Shown piece after piece: positions 36,937 to 46,138 of a stretch of 64,000 nucleotides of DNA; position 1 is the stretch's first letter; every line of letters begins with the position of its first letter. The DNA lies in the NCBI GenBank assembly GCA_016706255.1, contig JADJJZ010000003.1:840501-904500 (forward strand), written 5' to 3'. Made by a program: the position numbers and the translations under genes. Source of the stretch: Bacteroidota bacterium (GTDB taxonomy: Bacteria; Bacteroidota; Bacteroidia; Chitinophagales; BACL12). The notes beneath the pieces are model-generated. The model saw only the letters and a program-made list of their open reading frames with translations, was not told the origin of the DNA and searched no databases.

Positions 36937-37434
36937 TTACTCTTTAGTCCATCGTGTTTCCTCAGAAAGAAACTCCGGTTTGATCATAGAGGTGCGAATT
37001 TGATTTTGGAATGCTTCAGTGGAAGTAACGGCATCAACACCGCCATCAAGTAAACTGATATCATATGTAAGCAAATCTTTTCCGTCAAATTTGTATGCGT
37101 AATGAAAATAATCGGAGGTGTCGCTTGCATAATTTTGGAGGTATACAAATTCTTGTCCTTCAATTTTTGTGCACCAGGCTTTGAATTCATCAGTCTCTTC
37201 CATATACATGCCGCCACGTTCCAAAACGGTAACTTTTAAGGTATTGTCATTTAGTTTAACAATTTCCATTTTCATTACTTCCATATCGGCATTTGACTGG
37301 CTCCAGCGACCAATAAGGTTTTTATCAATTTTTTCAGTGCCGGGACTGGCGATAGGGTAGTTGATACCAACGGGACAGCCTGTTAAAACCAGACATAAAG
37401 GGATAAAGAGGAGTAGTGAATGAAATTTGCGCAT
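36937..37434 (-). CDS. Hypothetical lipoprotein
   Basis: A 165-residue predicted lipoprotein. The signal sequence is MRKFHSLLLFIPLCLVLTGC with the lipobox LTGC ending at Cys20. The mature domain begins after a short linker and has a lipocalin/META-like beta pattern: LIGRWSQSNADMEVMKMEI, NTLKVTVLERGG and FVYLQNYASDT, ending with FLSEETRWTKE. The Gly-Arg-Trp opening is typical of small beta-sandwich or lipocalin-like lipoproteins that report on cell-state phenotypes, but I do not recognise the family. It is a single gene with a terminator-like palindrome downstream. No partner is evident. Confidence 0.7.
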   Translation of the reverse strand: MRKFHSLLLFIPLCLVLTGCPVGINYPIASPGTEKIDKNLIGRWSQSNADMEVMKMEIVKLNDNTLKVTVLERGGMYMEETDEFKAWCTKIEGQEFVYLQNYASDTSDYFHYAYKFDGKDLLTYDISLLDGGVDAVTSTEAFQNQIRTSMIKPEFLSEETRWTKE

Positions 37435-37712
37435 GTTTTTTATTTGGAGATTAAAGTTACAAGGTCTTATTTGTATAACAAAATGGATTTTAAATTATAT
37501 AACGATTTGATAGATAAACGTTTAAATAATTAAATTAATTGGATATGAGGTGAGATTAATTGTTGTTTACATAGCGGTTACATTTTAAATTTTAATTAAA
37601 TGAAAATGTTAATTTGTAAATGTATTTTGAATTCTGTTAATGAAACGTAAATCATTAGGTGGGTTAAGCAGGCATGTCTACTTTCGTTCGACATACTAAA
37701 AGAAAAACCACT

Positions 37713-38795
37713 ATGATTAAAATTTCAACAGAGCCGATTGGCAGTGTACCACGTTCACAAAAATTATTGGATGCCATGCAAAAAAATGCGGCCGGTGAAT
37801 TATCCGATACTGATTTTAATAACATTTTAATAGATGAAACAAAGTTGGTAATTCATAAATTTCATGATACCGGTTCAACTATTATTACTGATGGAGAACA
37901 ATGTAAACCAAGTTTTGTGACTTACCCTTTACACGGATTAAAAAATTTATCGAATGATGGTGCTGTTATTCCGTTTGCAGACGGACATACAAGGCAATTA
38001 CCTAAATTGGTGAGTGGTCCTTTTAAATATAATAATTATGCTGCACAATATCTCAACTTCGCAAAACAAATAACAAATTCACCATTAAAACAAGCAGTTA
38101 TTTCTGCATCAGCTATCAGTTTAATTTATCCTGCTGAAGGTATTGCGGATTACCCGCGTGAACAATTTATTGCAGATTTAATCAACGAAGCAGAACGCGA
38201 TATCAGAATGTGTCTGGAAGCCGGTGCAGCCAACGTACAGATTGACTTTACAGAAGCCAGGCTTGCATTAAAACTAGATCCTTCAGGAGGTGTACTAAAT
38301 GCATTTATAGATTTAAATAATCAGGTGATTGACCGGTTTAGTGATGCAGATAAAAAAAGAATTGGTGTGCATAGTTGTCCGGGCGGAGATCATGATTCCA
38401 CACATAGCGCAGATATTGATTACGCTGATTTATTACCGTCACTATTTAATTTACATGCAACTAATTTTTATCTTGAATTTGCTGCTGAGGAAGATAAAAT
38501 TCATGTATTGGAATTAATCAGAAAAAATATTAAACCTAATCAGAAAGTTTTTATTGGTGTTACCAATGTAATCAGTCCGAAAATTGAAACACCGGAGGAA
38601 GTGCGCGACACGATTTTATTAGCTGCTGAATTTATTCCTGTAGAACAATTAGGCACTACTGATGATTGTGGATTTTCACCATTTGCGGATGACAGGTCTA
38701 CAGCTCAGGATATTGCCTTTGCAAAAATTGCTGCAAGAATTGAAGGCACTAAAATGGCTGAAGCAATTATGAATTTACCACATGCATCAAATTAA
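37713..38795 (+). CDS. Cobalamin-independent methionine synthase C-terminal-domain-like protein
   Basis: A stand-alone homologue of the catalytic (C-terminal) domain of MetE, 360 residues from the Met at 37713 (MIKISTEPIGSVPRSQ); the open frame begins at 37674 but its 13-residue leader has no family support. Zinc and substrate-binding motifs are in place: an EPIGSVPR opening, TDGEQCKPSFV, QIDFTEARLAL, the HSCPGGDHDSTHS block (His and Cys ligands) and TTDDCGFSPFADD (Cys ligand). Such core-MetE proteins lack the folate-recruiting N-terminal domain and may use other methyl donors or act on related substrates. It is followed after 22 bp by an AhpD-like gene, so the two are likely co-transcribed; the pairing suggests a shared pathway that cannot be named. 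Confidence 0.85.
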   Translation: MIKISTEPIGSVPRSQKLLDAMQKNAAGELSDTDFNNILIDETKLVIHKFHDTGSTIITDGEQCKPSFVTYPLHGLKNLSNDGAVIPFADGHTRQLPKLVSGPFKYNNYAAQYLNFAKQITNSPLKQAVISASAISLIYPAEGIADYPREQFIADLINEAERDIRMCLEAGAANVQIDFTEARLALKLDPSGGVLNAFIDLNNQVIDRFSDADKKRIGVHSCPGGDHDSTHSADIDYADLLPSLFNLHATNFYLEFAAEEDKIHVLELIRKNIKPNQKVFIGVTNVISPKIETPEEVRDTILLAAEFIPVEQLGTTDDCGFSPFADDRSTAQDIAFAKIAARIEGTKMAEAIMNLPHASN

Positions 38796-38817
38796 TTTAT
38801 TAACTAAACATAAATAT

Positions 38818-39378
38818 ATGGCATACATTACATTACCGGAGGGAATTCCGGGTATTATCGGACCAATGATATTTCGTCCGGAAACTGCAAAACCAATGAA
38901 TCAACTGGTTGAGGTATTATTACGCGGACCATCTTCTTTAAGTAGTGGTGAACGTGAAATGATTGCAGCATTTACCTCTTACCGCAATAAAACAGTTTTT
39001 TGTTTTCGTTCACATGGTGCTGCTGCGGCGCATCATTTAGATGGAAATATAGGTTTAGTACATCAGGTCCTTGAAGATTTTGAATCGGCACCGGTATCAT
39101 CAAAACTAAAAGCGCTGTTAAATATTGCAGGAAAAGTGCAGCAGGATGGTAAATTGGTAACACCACAAGATATAGAACGCGCAAAAAACGAAGGTGCAAC
39201 TGAATTGGAAATTCACGATGCCGTTTTAATAGCCGCGTCATTTTGCATGTATAACCGATATGTAGATGGATTAAATACATTTCAGCCGGAAGCAATAGAG
39301 GCTTATTTCGAAACTGGAAAAATGTTAGCAGAACAGGGATATTTGAACAGTATACCCGAACCACAAATCGCAGAATAA
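38818..39378 (+). CDS. Carboxymuconolactone decarboxylase / AhpD-like peroxidase-related protein
   Basis: A cytoplasmic helical protein of 186 residues from the Met at 38818 (MAYITLPEGIPGI); an upstream ATG at 38782 would overlap the preceding gene. The family core is LSSGEREMIAAFTSYRN, then TVFCFRSHGAAAAHH, then LLNIAGKVQQDG and AVLIAASFCMYNRYVDGL. AhpD-type peroxidase-related proteins normally have a CxxC pair followed by His; here the segment is T-V-F-C-F-R-S-H, so the first Cys is replaced by Thr and only one Cys plus the His remain. A classical disulfide-reductase mechanism is therefore doubtful. It follows the MetE-core gene and ends before a strong terminator. Confidence 0.85.
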   Translation: MAYITLPEGIPGIIGPMIFRPETAKPMNQLVEVLLRGPSSLSSGEREMIAAFTSYRNKTVFCFRSHGAAAAHHLDGNIGLVHQVLEDFESAPVSSKLKALLNIAGKVQQDGKLVTPQDIERAKNEGATELEIHDAVLIAASFCMYNRYVDGLNTFQPEAIEAYFETGKMLAEQGYLNSIPEPQIAE

Positions 39379-39406
39379 TAATTTCGATACATGCCGCTCA
39401 GGTATG

Positions 39407-39437
39407 AAAAGCCACCTTGGGGAAGGTGGCTTTTTTT
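39407..39437 (+). terminator. Rho-independent terminator of the MetE-core/AhpD-like unit
   Basis: AAAAGCCACCTT, loop GGGG, AAGGTGGC and seven T residues: an eight-base-pair GC-rich stem extended by A-T pairs to twelve. It begins 28 nt after the stop of the AhpD-like gene. Confidence 0.92.
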
Positions 39438-39591
39438 ATGTGTAAGTGTTTTTGATATCATTATTTTTATTGGTTTATTTGGTCCAATCAATTTATTGGA
39501 TTAACCACATTCCTTCTAAAATCACAATTATTTCGTGAAAAAAGTCTATATTGGTAAGTATTTGATGAATACTTTTACTCAAACTTAACAT

Positions 39592-42405
39592 ATGAAAAAC
39601 TTCCTCGTTTTCACCTTAATCCTATTGTTGACAAACAATTTAATAATAGCCCAAACGCCGGGTAATGTTGACCTTTCATTTGAATGTGGCTGGTATGCTG
39701 ACAACACGGTAAACAAAATTGTAGTGCAAAGTGACGGTAAAATTATTTTGGCGGGTGAATTTCAAACGTTTAACAGTACTGTGGCGCATCAAATTGTGCG
39801 TCTGAACCCTGATTTAACTGTTGACCCAACATTTAATTCGGGTTCCGGATTTCCGGATTGTAATATTACTGACATGTTGGTTACTGCTGACAATAAAATT
39901 GTGATAAGCGGCGATTTTATGAGTTATGATGGACATGCCTGTAGTTTAATTGTAAGATTAAATGCAGATGGATCATATGACCCGACATTTAATACGACAG
40001 CTTTAGGATTATTTTACCCACCGGAAAATCTTACGTTGCAACCGGATGGTAAAATACTTTATTCAGGAAGTTATTTGGAAACACCGGCTTATTTGGAAGA
40101 TATGATTGTGCGCATGAATACCGATGGTTCACGCGATTCATCATTTAGTATTAATCTGGGTATTTCACAAACCTCTGATATAAAAGATATGGCTTTACAG
40201 TCGGATGGTAAATTAATTATTGGAGGATTATTTTACGGGCCGCTTGGTGTTGATTCGATGTATAATGTAATGCGCTTAAAAACGAATGGCGCAAAAGACA
40301 ATCCTTTTATTGCAGCAGTGGGATATGCCGCAGGTGCAATAAGCGGAAATTATATTTCAAAAATTGCTATCAAAAATGATGGTGCTATTTTACTGACAGG
40401 TAAATTCACCAATTTTAACGGAACTCCCGCTAATGGAATTGTTCAGTTAAATGCTGATGGAATTGTTGACGTTACATTCAATTCCGGAATCGGATTTCCG
40501 GTAGGTGCAACATTTAATACCCTAAGTATTACCCCTGAAAATACCATTTTAGTTTCAGGTGGATTTGGAAGTTATAATGGCTCGTTAACAACTAACACAA
40601 TAATTCTGAATAGTAATGGGTCAATAAATAAAACCTATCTCGTGCCATTTTCATTACAATATCTTTCAACAGTTATTTATGATATCGCTTATCTTGCAGA
40701 TGGCACTGCAGTAGCAGGTGGCCCATTTAAAACATTTAACGATAAATTACGTACACATTTTGTTCATCTGAATGCTGATAGATCGGTTGAAGATGTTGAT
40801 TTCCCGCTTATGGGAATTTATGGAGGGCAGAATGTTATATATGATTTCGTAATTACCCCGGACCAAAAAATAATTATAGCTGGCTTTTTTGATTTTTATG
40901 ATAAATACCCTGTTGATAATATTGTTCGCTTAAATGCAGATGGTACTATTGATACGACATTTCATGTATCGCTGGAGTCAGATGGCGTACAGAAATATAT
41001 TTTAGATATTAACCAAACACCAGATGGTAAATTATATATTGCAGGAGAATTTACTAAGGTAAATGGATTGTTGAGAAAGCGTATTGCACGACTAAATGCT
41101 GATGGAACAGTAGATTTAAGTTTTGCTCCGGTTGGCGGACCAAATGATGATGTATATAAAATAGCCGTTTCAGCTGACGGAAAAATATTTATTGCCGGAT
41201 TTTTCAGTTCGGTTGCTGGTGTAACGAGAAAAAAAATTGCCTTACTGAATGCTGATGGTTCATTGAATTTAGCCTTTGATCCCGGAAGCGGCCCCAACAA
41301 TGATATTTTTCAAAAGGCAATATTTCAATCTGATAATAAAATTATTTTATCCGGAGCATTTACTAAATATAATGGTATTACAAAAAAATATTTAATGCGA
41401 TTAAATTTAGATGGGACAATAGATCCAACTTTTAATATTACTGAGCCTCCTTCTGCTATTCCCACTGATCTTGTTTTGCTTGCGGATGATAAGTTGCTTA
41501 TTTCCGGGATGGAATTTTACAATGGAACCAATATTCATAATATTGCCAGATTAAATGCCGACGGTACTATTGACCCAACGTTTGATTTTACAGATGGATT
41601 AAATGGTACTTGTTATGATATTGATTTGCTGGCTGACGGAGGTTACCTGATTGCCGGCGATTTTTCAAACATTGACGGAACTCCATGCTATCAGGTCGCT
41701 TTGTTGAATAGTGACGGAACATTTAATGATGATTTCATTGTTGAATTTCCATCACCGCCAAATTATGTAGGCGTGCCAATCGCGGTTGTAGCTGAAATGC
41801 AGGATGATGGCAATATATTAGTTTCAGGCAGTTTTAAATCTTTTAATGGAGTAACCAGAAATCAATTTGCAAGAATTTATGGTATTCCTTCAGTATGCAG
41901 TATGCCTGAAAATTTATTTGCCGATAACATCACACCAAATAAAGCAAAAATTCACTGGGATGTAGTGCCGGGTGCAGAAACTTATCAAATTTATTACCGC
42001 GTTGTTGGTGCACCGAGTTGGACGAAGGTGAAGGCTTTTACGAATTTAAAAAACCTGAATGGTTTAGTGCCTTCAACCAATTATGAATATAAAATAAGGG
42101 CCAACTGTGGTGAAGGATATACTGAATTTTCTCCAACAGCTACTTTTACTACTTTACCATTAAAAATGGGCAGTCAGGAAATACAAGTTGAAATATATCC
42201 AAATCCTACAGATGGTAAAATTTCTGTTGAATTAAGTGAAACTACTGAAACAATTATAACATTTTATGATATCACCGGACGTCAACTTGATGTGATTTCA
42301 GAGGGAAATTCAAATCAATATACAATTTTGAATTATCGCGGATTAGTAATTATTAAAATTGCCGGAAATGCCGGTGTAATTACGAAGCAGGTAATTGTTC
42401 AGTAA
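39592..42405 (+). CDS. Delta-60 repeat secreted protein with Fn3 and T9SS sorting domain
   Basis: A 937-residue exported protein. The signal peptide is MKNFLVFTLILLLTNNLIIA. Residues about 27-760 consist of some thirteen delta-60 repeats, each about 50-60 residues, with the pattern QSDGKIILAGEF...GIVRLNADGTIDPTFN (examples: QPDGKILYSGSY, SADGKIFIAGFF, LNADGTIDTTFH). A fibronectin type III domain follows (PENLFADNITPNKAKIHWDV to YEYKIRANCGEGY), then a T9SS type A sorting domain (VEIYPNPTDGKISVEL to ITKQVIVQ). It should be secreted through the type IX system; its ligand is unknown. It is a single gene, with its ATG preceded by an A-rich stretch typical of the phylum. Confidence 0.9.
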   Translation: MKNFLVFTLILLLTNNLIIAQTPGNVDLSFECGWYADNTVNKIVVQSDGKIILAGEFQTFNSTVAHQIVRLNPDLTVDPTFNSGSGFPDCNITDMLVTADNKIVISGDFMSYDGHACSLIVRLNADGSYDPTFNTTALGLFYPPENLTLQPDGKILYSGSYLETPAYLEDMIVRMNTDGSRDSSFSINLGISQTSDIKDMALQSDGKLIIGGLFYGPLGVDSMYNVMRLKTNGAKDNPFIAAVGYAAGAISGNYISKIAIKNDGAILLTGKFTNFNGTPANGIVQLNADGIVDVTFNSGIGFPVGATFNTLSITPENTILVSGGFGSYNGSLTTNTIILNSNGSINKTYLVPFSLQYLSTVIYDIAYLADGTAVAGGPFKTFNDKLRTHFVHLNADRSVEDVDFPLMGIYGGQNVIYDFVITPDQKIIIAGFFDFYDKYPVDNIVRLNADGTIDTTFHVSLESDGVQKYILDINQTPDGKLYIAGEFTKVNGLLRKRIARLNADGTVDLSFAPVGGPNDDVYKIAVSADGKIFIAGFFSSVAGVTRKKIALLNADGSLNLAFDPGSGPNNDIFQKAIFQSDNKIILSGAFTKYNGITKKYLMRLNLDGTIDPTFNITEPPSAIPTDLVLLADDKLLISGMEFYNGTNIHNIARLNADGTIDPTFDFTDGLNGTCYDIDLLADGGYLIAGDFSNIDGTPCYQVALLNSDGTFNDDFIVEFPSPPNYVGVPIAVVAEMQDDGNILVSGSFKSFNGVTRNQFARIYGIPSVCSMPENLFADNITPNKAKIHWDVVPGAETYQIYYRVVGAPSWTKVKAFTNLKNLNGLVPSTNYEYKIRANCGEGYTEFSPTATFTTLPLKMGSQEIQVEIYPNPTDGKISVELSETTETIITFYDITGRQLDVISEGNSNQYTILNYRGLVIIKIAGNAGVITKQVIVQ

Positions 42406-42459
42406 CGGTATTGCTTTTTTAAAAATAATCTGATTCGAAAATTAATACTCGGAATTATT

Positions 42460-43017
42460 TTAATTTCCGGCAATAATATTTTCCAAGGTTTTGGTATTAC
42501 CGTTTGAATTTATTTCTAATTCCTGCAAAACACTTTTCCAGGTTACGATATCACTTTGGTAAGTGTTAAAATGTACATTGTAATAAGATAATTCTTGTTG
42601 TATTGCTTCATCAGAAAGGGCACCATTTGCAACTTGAGTTTTAAAATCTGCAAAACGTTTTTCGTCAACAGCCAACAACTCCATGACCACTGCATATAAT
42701 TGCTTCATATTATTCCTTTTTGTAACCAATTCGGTTAATGCAGCATTTGCAATATTCATCTGAATGGTTTTATCTGCAGGAACTTTTGTGGTAGACAGCA
42801 GATTAAGTGCTGCATTTTCCTGCTTTGCCATGTTATCCAGTTTTGTATAAATGGTATCTTTCCATGCAATTAATTCGGCTTTAGTTTGGTTTAATTTTTC
42901 TTCACTTTTTGCTACTGTGAATTTTTCTGGAGCCAATACAGATACTGCAGATTCATTTGAACATCCGAAAATTGTGAGCACAATAATTGATGTAAAGAGT
43001 ATAGTTAGATTTTTCAT
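42460..43017 (-). CDS. Hypothetical lipoprotein, coiled-coil rich
   Basis: A 185-residue predicted lipoprotein. The signal is MKNLTILFTSIIVLTIFGC, with a lipobox ending at Cys19. The rest is almost entirely helical, rich in Lys, Glu, Leu and Ala, and probably folds as antiparallel helices or a short coiled coil (KSEEKLNQTKAELIAWKDTI, LTELVTKRNNMKQLYAVVM). No known domain was recognised. It stands alone, convergent with the delta-60 gene. Confidence 0.65.
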   Translation of the reverse strand: MKNLTILFTSIIVLTIFGCSNESAVSVLAPEKFTVAKSEEKLNQTKAELIAWKDTIYTKLDNMAKQENAALNLLSTTKVPADKTIQMNIANAALTELVTKRNNMKQLYAVVMELLAVDEKRFADFKTQVANGALSDEAIQQELSYYNVHFNTYQSDIVTWKSVLQELEINSNGNTKTLENIIAGN

Positions 43018-43172
43018 GCTATTGAATTATAAGTTTTCAAAATTATAAACAATCATTTGGCTATCACACGATAACCTTAATATTAAGGTCTGAATTAAGG
43101 CATTTAGTTCAAAACTCGCCTAAAATGGACTTAATTCTAAGGTATTTACATTTTTTTTACAATTCGAAGCCT

Positions 43173-44537
43173 CTAAATAGTTGAAGAAAATAACTCAGTA
43201 GCCGGTTGATTTCGCCTTAACCTAACATCAAAGGCCATACATACATTTCGAACAAATGGTTTGCCTTTTGGTGTAACAATTAATTTATCCGGATAAATTT
43301 CAACCAATCCATCTGTTTCCATTTCATGTAATTGTGCTGTTATTTCATGCATAATCGGTAAATAATTATTTTCGCTCGACCAGCTGGTTTCGAAACGACA
43401 CATCAGATTTAAAATGTGTTTTCGGAAATTAATATCTTCAGGTGTTAACAAATGGCCGCGGAAAATTGGCAGTGTATTTTCCTGAATTTTTTCAATATAC
43501 GTTTCCAGCGATTTTTCATTTTGTCCGAATGCATACCAGCTATCACCTATTGCTGAAACACCCAGTCCAATCATTAATTGTGTTTTTGAACCGGTATAAC
43601 CCATAAAGTTGCGATGTAATTTGCCTGTATTAAACGATTCAAAAAGCGAATCTTCAGGTATCGCAAAATGATCCATACCAATTTCCACATAACCTAATTC
43701 CAATAACTGTTTTTTACCGATTTCATACAATAGTCTTTTTTCTTCATCACGCGGTAAATCCGCTTCATTAAAACCTCTTTGTCCATTACCTTTTATCCAA
43801 GGCACATGCGCATAACTGTAAAATGCAAGTCGGTCGGGACGCAACCGGTTCGTTTTATTAATGGTGTTTAAAATATCATCTACCGACTGAAAAGGCAAAC
43901 CAAAAATTAAATCGTGACCAATACTTTGGTATCCAATTTCGCGAGCCCACTTTGTAACGCGTTCAACATTTTCGAAAGGCTGAATGCGATGAATAGCCTG
44001 TTGCACTTTTTCATTGTAATCCTGCACACCAAAACTCACACGGTTAAATCCAAGTTCAAATAGTTTTTCCAGATGTAATTTTGTTGTGTTATTCGGATGT
44101 CCTTCAAAACTAAATTCATGTTGAGGGGCTATTGTTGCCCGCGAAAAAATACCGTTTATTAATTGCGCTAAATTTTCTACGCTAAAAAATGTAGGTGTTC
44201 CGCCTCCTAAATGTAATTCCTTAATAATTGGTTTTTCAGGAAATAAATTGCAGTATAATTCCCATTCTTTTAACACCGTTTCGATATAGGGTGTTTCAAC
44301 CTGATGCTGTTTTGTAATACGTTTATTACAACCACAAAACGTACATAAACTTTCACAAAAAGGTAAATGTATGTATAGACTGATACCTTCAGTAGAATTT
44401 GAATTTTGAAATGAACGGATGAGTAAATGCTCCCATTCGGGATAGTTAAAATTTTCTCCATCCCAATAAGGAACAGTTGGGTAACTGGTATACCTTGGAC
44501 CGGGAACGTTGTACTTTTGAATAAGGCCTGAAAACAT
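43173..44537 (-). CDS. hemN: Oxygen-independent coproporphyrinogen III oxidase
   Basis: Cytoplasmic radical-SAM enzyme of haem synthesis that decarboxylates coproporphyrinogen III without oxygen. The start at 44537 (MFSGLIQKYNVPGPRYTSYP) is chosen because a perfect -7 box sits just upstream and inside the longer reading frame. The radical-SAM cluster motif is HLPFCESLCTFCGC (three Cys of CxxxCxxC plus the fourth Cys typical of HemN). Also present are LHLGGGTPTFF, ELGFNRVSFGVQDYN, SIGHDLIFGLPFQS and GMDHFAIPEDSL. The C-terminal HemN domain is complete; the length (454 residues) matches HemN rather than the shorter HemW. Expression seems to be driven by its own promoter. Confidence 0.93.
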   Translation of the reverse strand: MFSGLIQKYNVPGPRYTSYPTVPYWDGENFNYPEWEHLLIRSFQNSNSTEGISLYIHLPFCESLCTFCGCNKRITKQHQVETPYIETVLKEWELYCNLFPEKPIIKELHLGGGTPTFFSVENLAQLINGIFSRATIAPQHEFSFEGHPNNTTKLHLEKLFELGFNRVSFGVQDYNEKVQQAIHRIQPFENVERVTKWAREIGYQSIGHDLIFGLPFQSVDDILNTINKTNRLRPDRLAFYSYAHVPWIKGNGQRGFNEADLPRDEEKRLLYEIGKKQLLELGYVEIGMDHFAIPEDSLFESFNTGKLHRNFMGYTGSKTQLMIGLGVSAIGDSWYAFGQNEKSLETYIEKIQENTLPIFRGHLLTPEDINFRKHILNLMCRFETSWSSENNYLPIMHEITAQLHEMETDGLVEIYPDKLIVTPKGKPFVRNVCMAFDVRLRRNQPATELFSSTI

Positions 44538-44541
44538 GCCA

Positions 44542-44549
44542 CAAAGGTA
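44542..44549 (-). promoter_or_regulatory. -7 promoter element of hemN, near-leaderless transcript predicted
   Basis: On the minus strand TACCTTTG matches TAnnTTTG exactly. It ends only 4 nt before the ATG at 44537, so the transcript would carry almost no leader. This supports the 44537 start over the in-frame ATG at 44585. A clear TTTG box at the usual distance is not seen. Confidence 0.55.
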
Positions 44550-44590
44550 GGTCAACCTTTTTATAAGGGTTGAGATGTGGGTCATTGCAA

Positions 44591-44633
44591 AATTGGGATG
44601 AAATAGCTATAGAAATACTATTTCATCCCAATT
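44591..44633 (-). terminator. Hairpin terminator between the deiminase gene and hemN
   Basis: A perfect 16-bp stem, AATTGGGATGAAATAG/CTATTTCATCCCAATT, with an 11-nt loop. On the minus strand the stem ends in a short T-run (CCCAATTTTGC). It lies 18 bp beyond the deiminase stop codon and separates its transcript from hemN. Confidence 0.75.
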
Positions 44634-44650
44634 TCATACAATTTTAACGT

Positions 44651-46047
44651 TTAATGCGCTACAGAAATAATAATTCCTTTGCTACGCTGATTGTTGATTT
44701 TTACAATACTGATATAATTACCGGTTTCAAAATTACTTACATCAAGAGTTACGATATTCATTCCTGCCACAAGTTCAGCAACTTCAATTTGTTGAATTAG
44801 CATGCCATTTAAAGCGTATATTTCAATCACAGCCTTACCGGAAATTGCACTATTTATTACAAGTTGAGTTGTTGTTGAAGCCGGATTAGGTGAAACGGTA
44901 GTTGAAATTTGTGTATCAACATCACCATCATCAAAATGAACAAATTCTTTTAATGGCAGGCCAACGGGTTGTTGCTGGGTAACACAATGTACCATACCAC
45001 CATAAAAGTATAAGTTACGACTATCGATTCCGATCACTGTTTTATCAGGATATAAATCTGTTAAAATAGCCAGCGCATCATCATCATTTACATCATTAAA
45101 TGTTGTTGCAAGCACTACGTTATTACCTACATAATAATTATTGTAAGAAGATTTAAATCCTACACTTGCACCCCATGTTGTTTTAACATTTTTATTGGTT
45201 AAGGGTAGATATACTTTATTATAAACAGCACCATATGCGTTTTCAGCGTTCATTAATGTAGTAATATCAGTAGAAGAAATTCCCCAGTAATTTAAATCTG
45301 TTGAATTCATGGTTACCAAAGTTGTGCTGTCTAAAAATTTTGCAAAGCCGTCAATATGTGTATCGGTAATATCAAATGCACCACCATATAAACCATCGAG
45401 CCATATAATATTTGATACACCAAGATATTGTTCTAAATAATTATTGATATCAGCTTCAGTAAGCGACGGATTTCTGCTGTCGCCTGAAATACTGCTGCGG
45501 GTTGCTAAAAAAGTTCCTGCACCATCAACTTCTACTGCTCCGCCTTCTAAAACCATGGCCGATAAATTCACTCTTGAAATTCCCGTTTTTTCGGAAATAC
45601 GTTGGGGCACTTTATCATCTTTTGAGTAAGGTGTATCATTACCCCAGCCATTAAATTTCCAGTCTAAAATTACCAGTTCATTAGCTGCATTATAAACATA
45701 CATCGGACCGTTATCTCTCGACCAAACATCATCCGTTTTAATGATATAAAAAAATACATTTCCTAAAGCAATTCCTGCTGTGTTTAATAAATCGATAATT
45801 CTGTTTTTTCGGTATTATTATAGGCCACAATAAATACCTTTTCAGAGCCAACGAGCGCTGCCGTCATATCAATAAATGTTTGATCCAGTCTGTTTCTATA
45901 CGTCATTCCATAAGTATAGTGATGTGGCCATTGCAGCCAAGTGCCTTCGTGTTGTGAAGTTTCACCGGGAAGGGTGTAAGTAGGAGCTTGTCCATTAACC
46001 ATTTGTGCTATTGTGAGGCACATCATTATCAATAATATCTTTTTCAT
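44651..46047 (-). pseudogene. T9SS-secreted agmatine/peptidyl-arginine deiminase family protein, frameshifted
   Basis: A predicted exported guanidino-group-modifying enzyme with a signal peptide (MKKILLIMMCLTIAQMVNGQ) and a C-terminal T9SS sorting domain (VSPNPASTTTQLVINSA to GIIISVAH). Family motifs are EGTWLQWPHHYTYG, DDVWSRDNGPMYVY, LEGGAVEVDGAG, DITDTHIDGFAKF (catalytic His) and GGMVHCVTQQQP (catalytic Cys). The frame is broken after VAYNNTEK: a run of six T (45804-45809, plus strand) needs seven, after which IIDLLNTAGIALGNVFFYII would continue. Repaired length is 465 codons. Domain order resembles Porphyromonas peptidylarginine deiminase, which is also a T9SS cargo. Free agmatine or protein arginine could be the substrate. 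The lesion may be a homopolymer error, since all active-site motifs survive. Confidence 0.87.
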
Positions 46048-46138
46048 ACGCTTTTTTATTAAAGGTAGGTATGTGGTTTTTTAAATATGCTGCTTTTTCG
46101 GGAATGGTAATATTTTGGGTATGAATGGTAAATATCGG

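Noticed and set aside
37435..37673. SAM riboswitch ahead of the MetE-core gene
   Set aside because: Only a 5-bp hairpin (ATGTC/GACAT) is visible near the start; no conserved riboswitch core.
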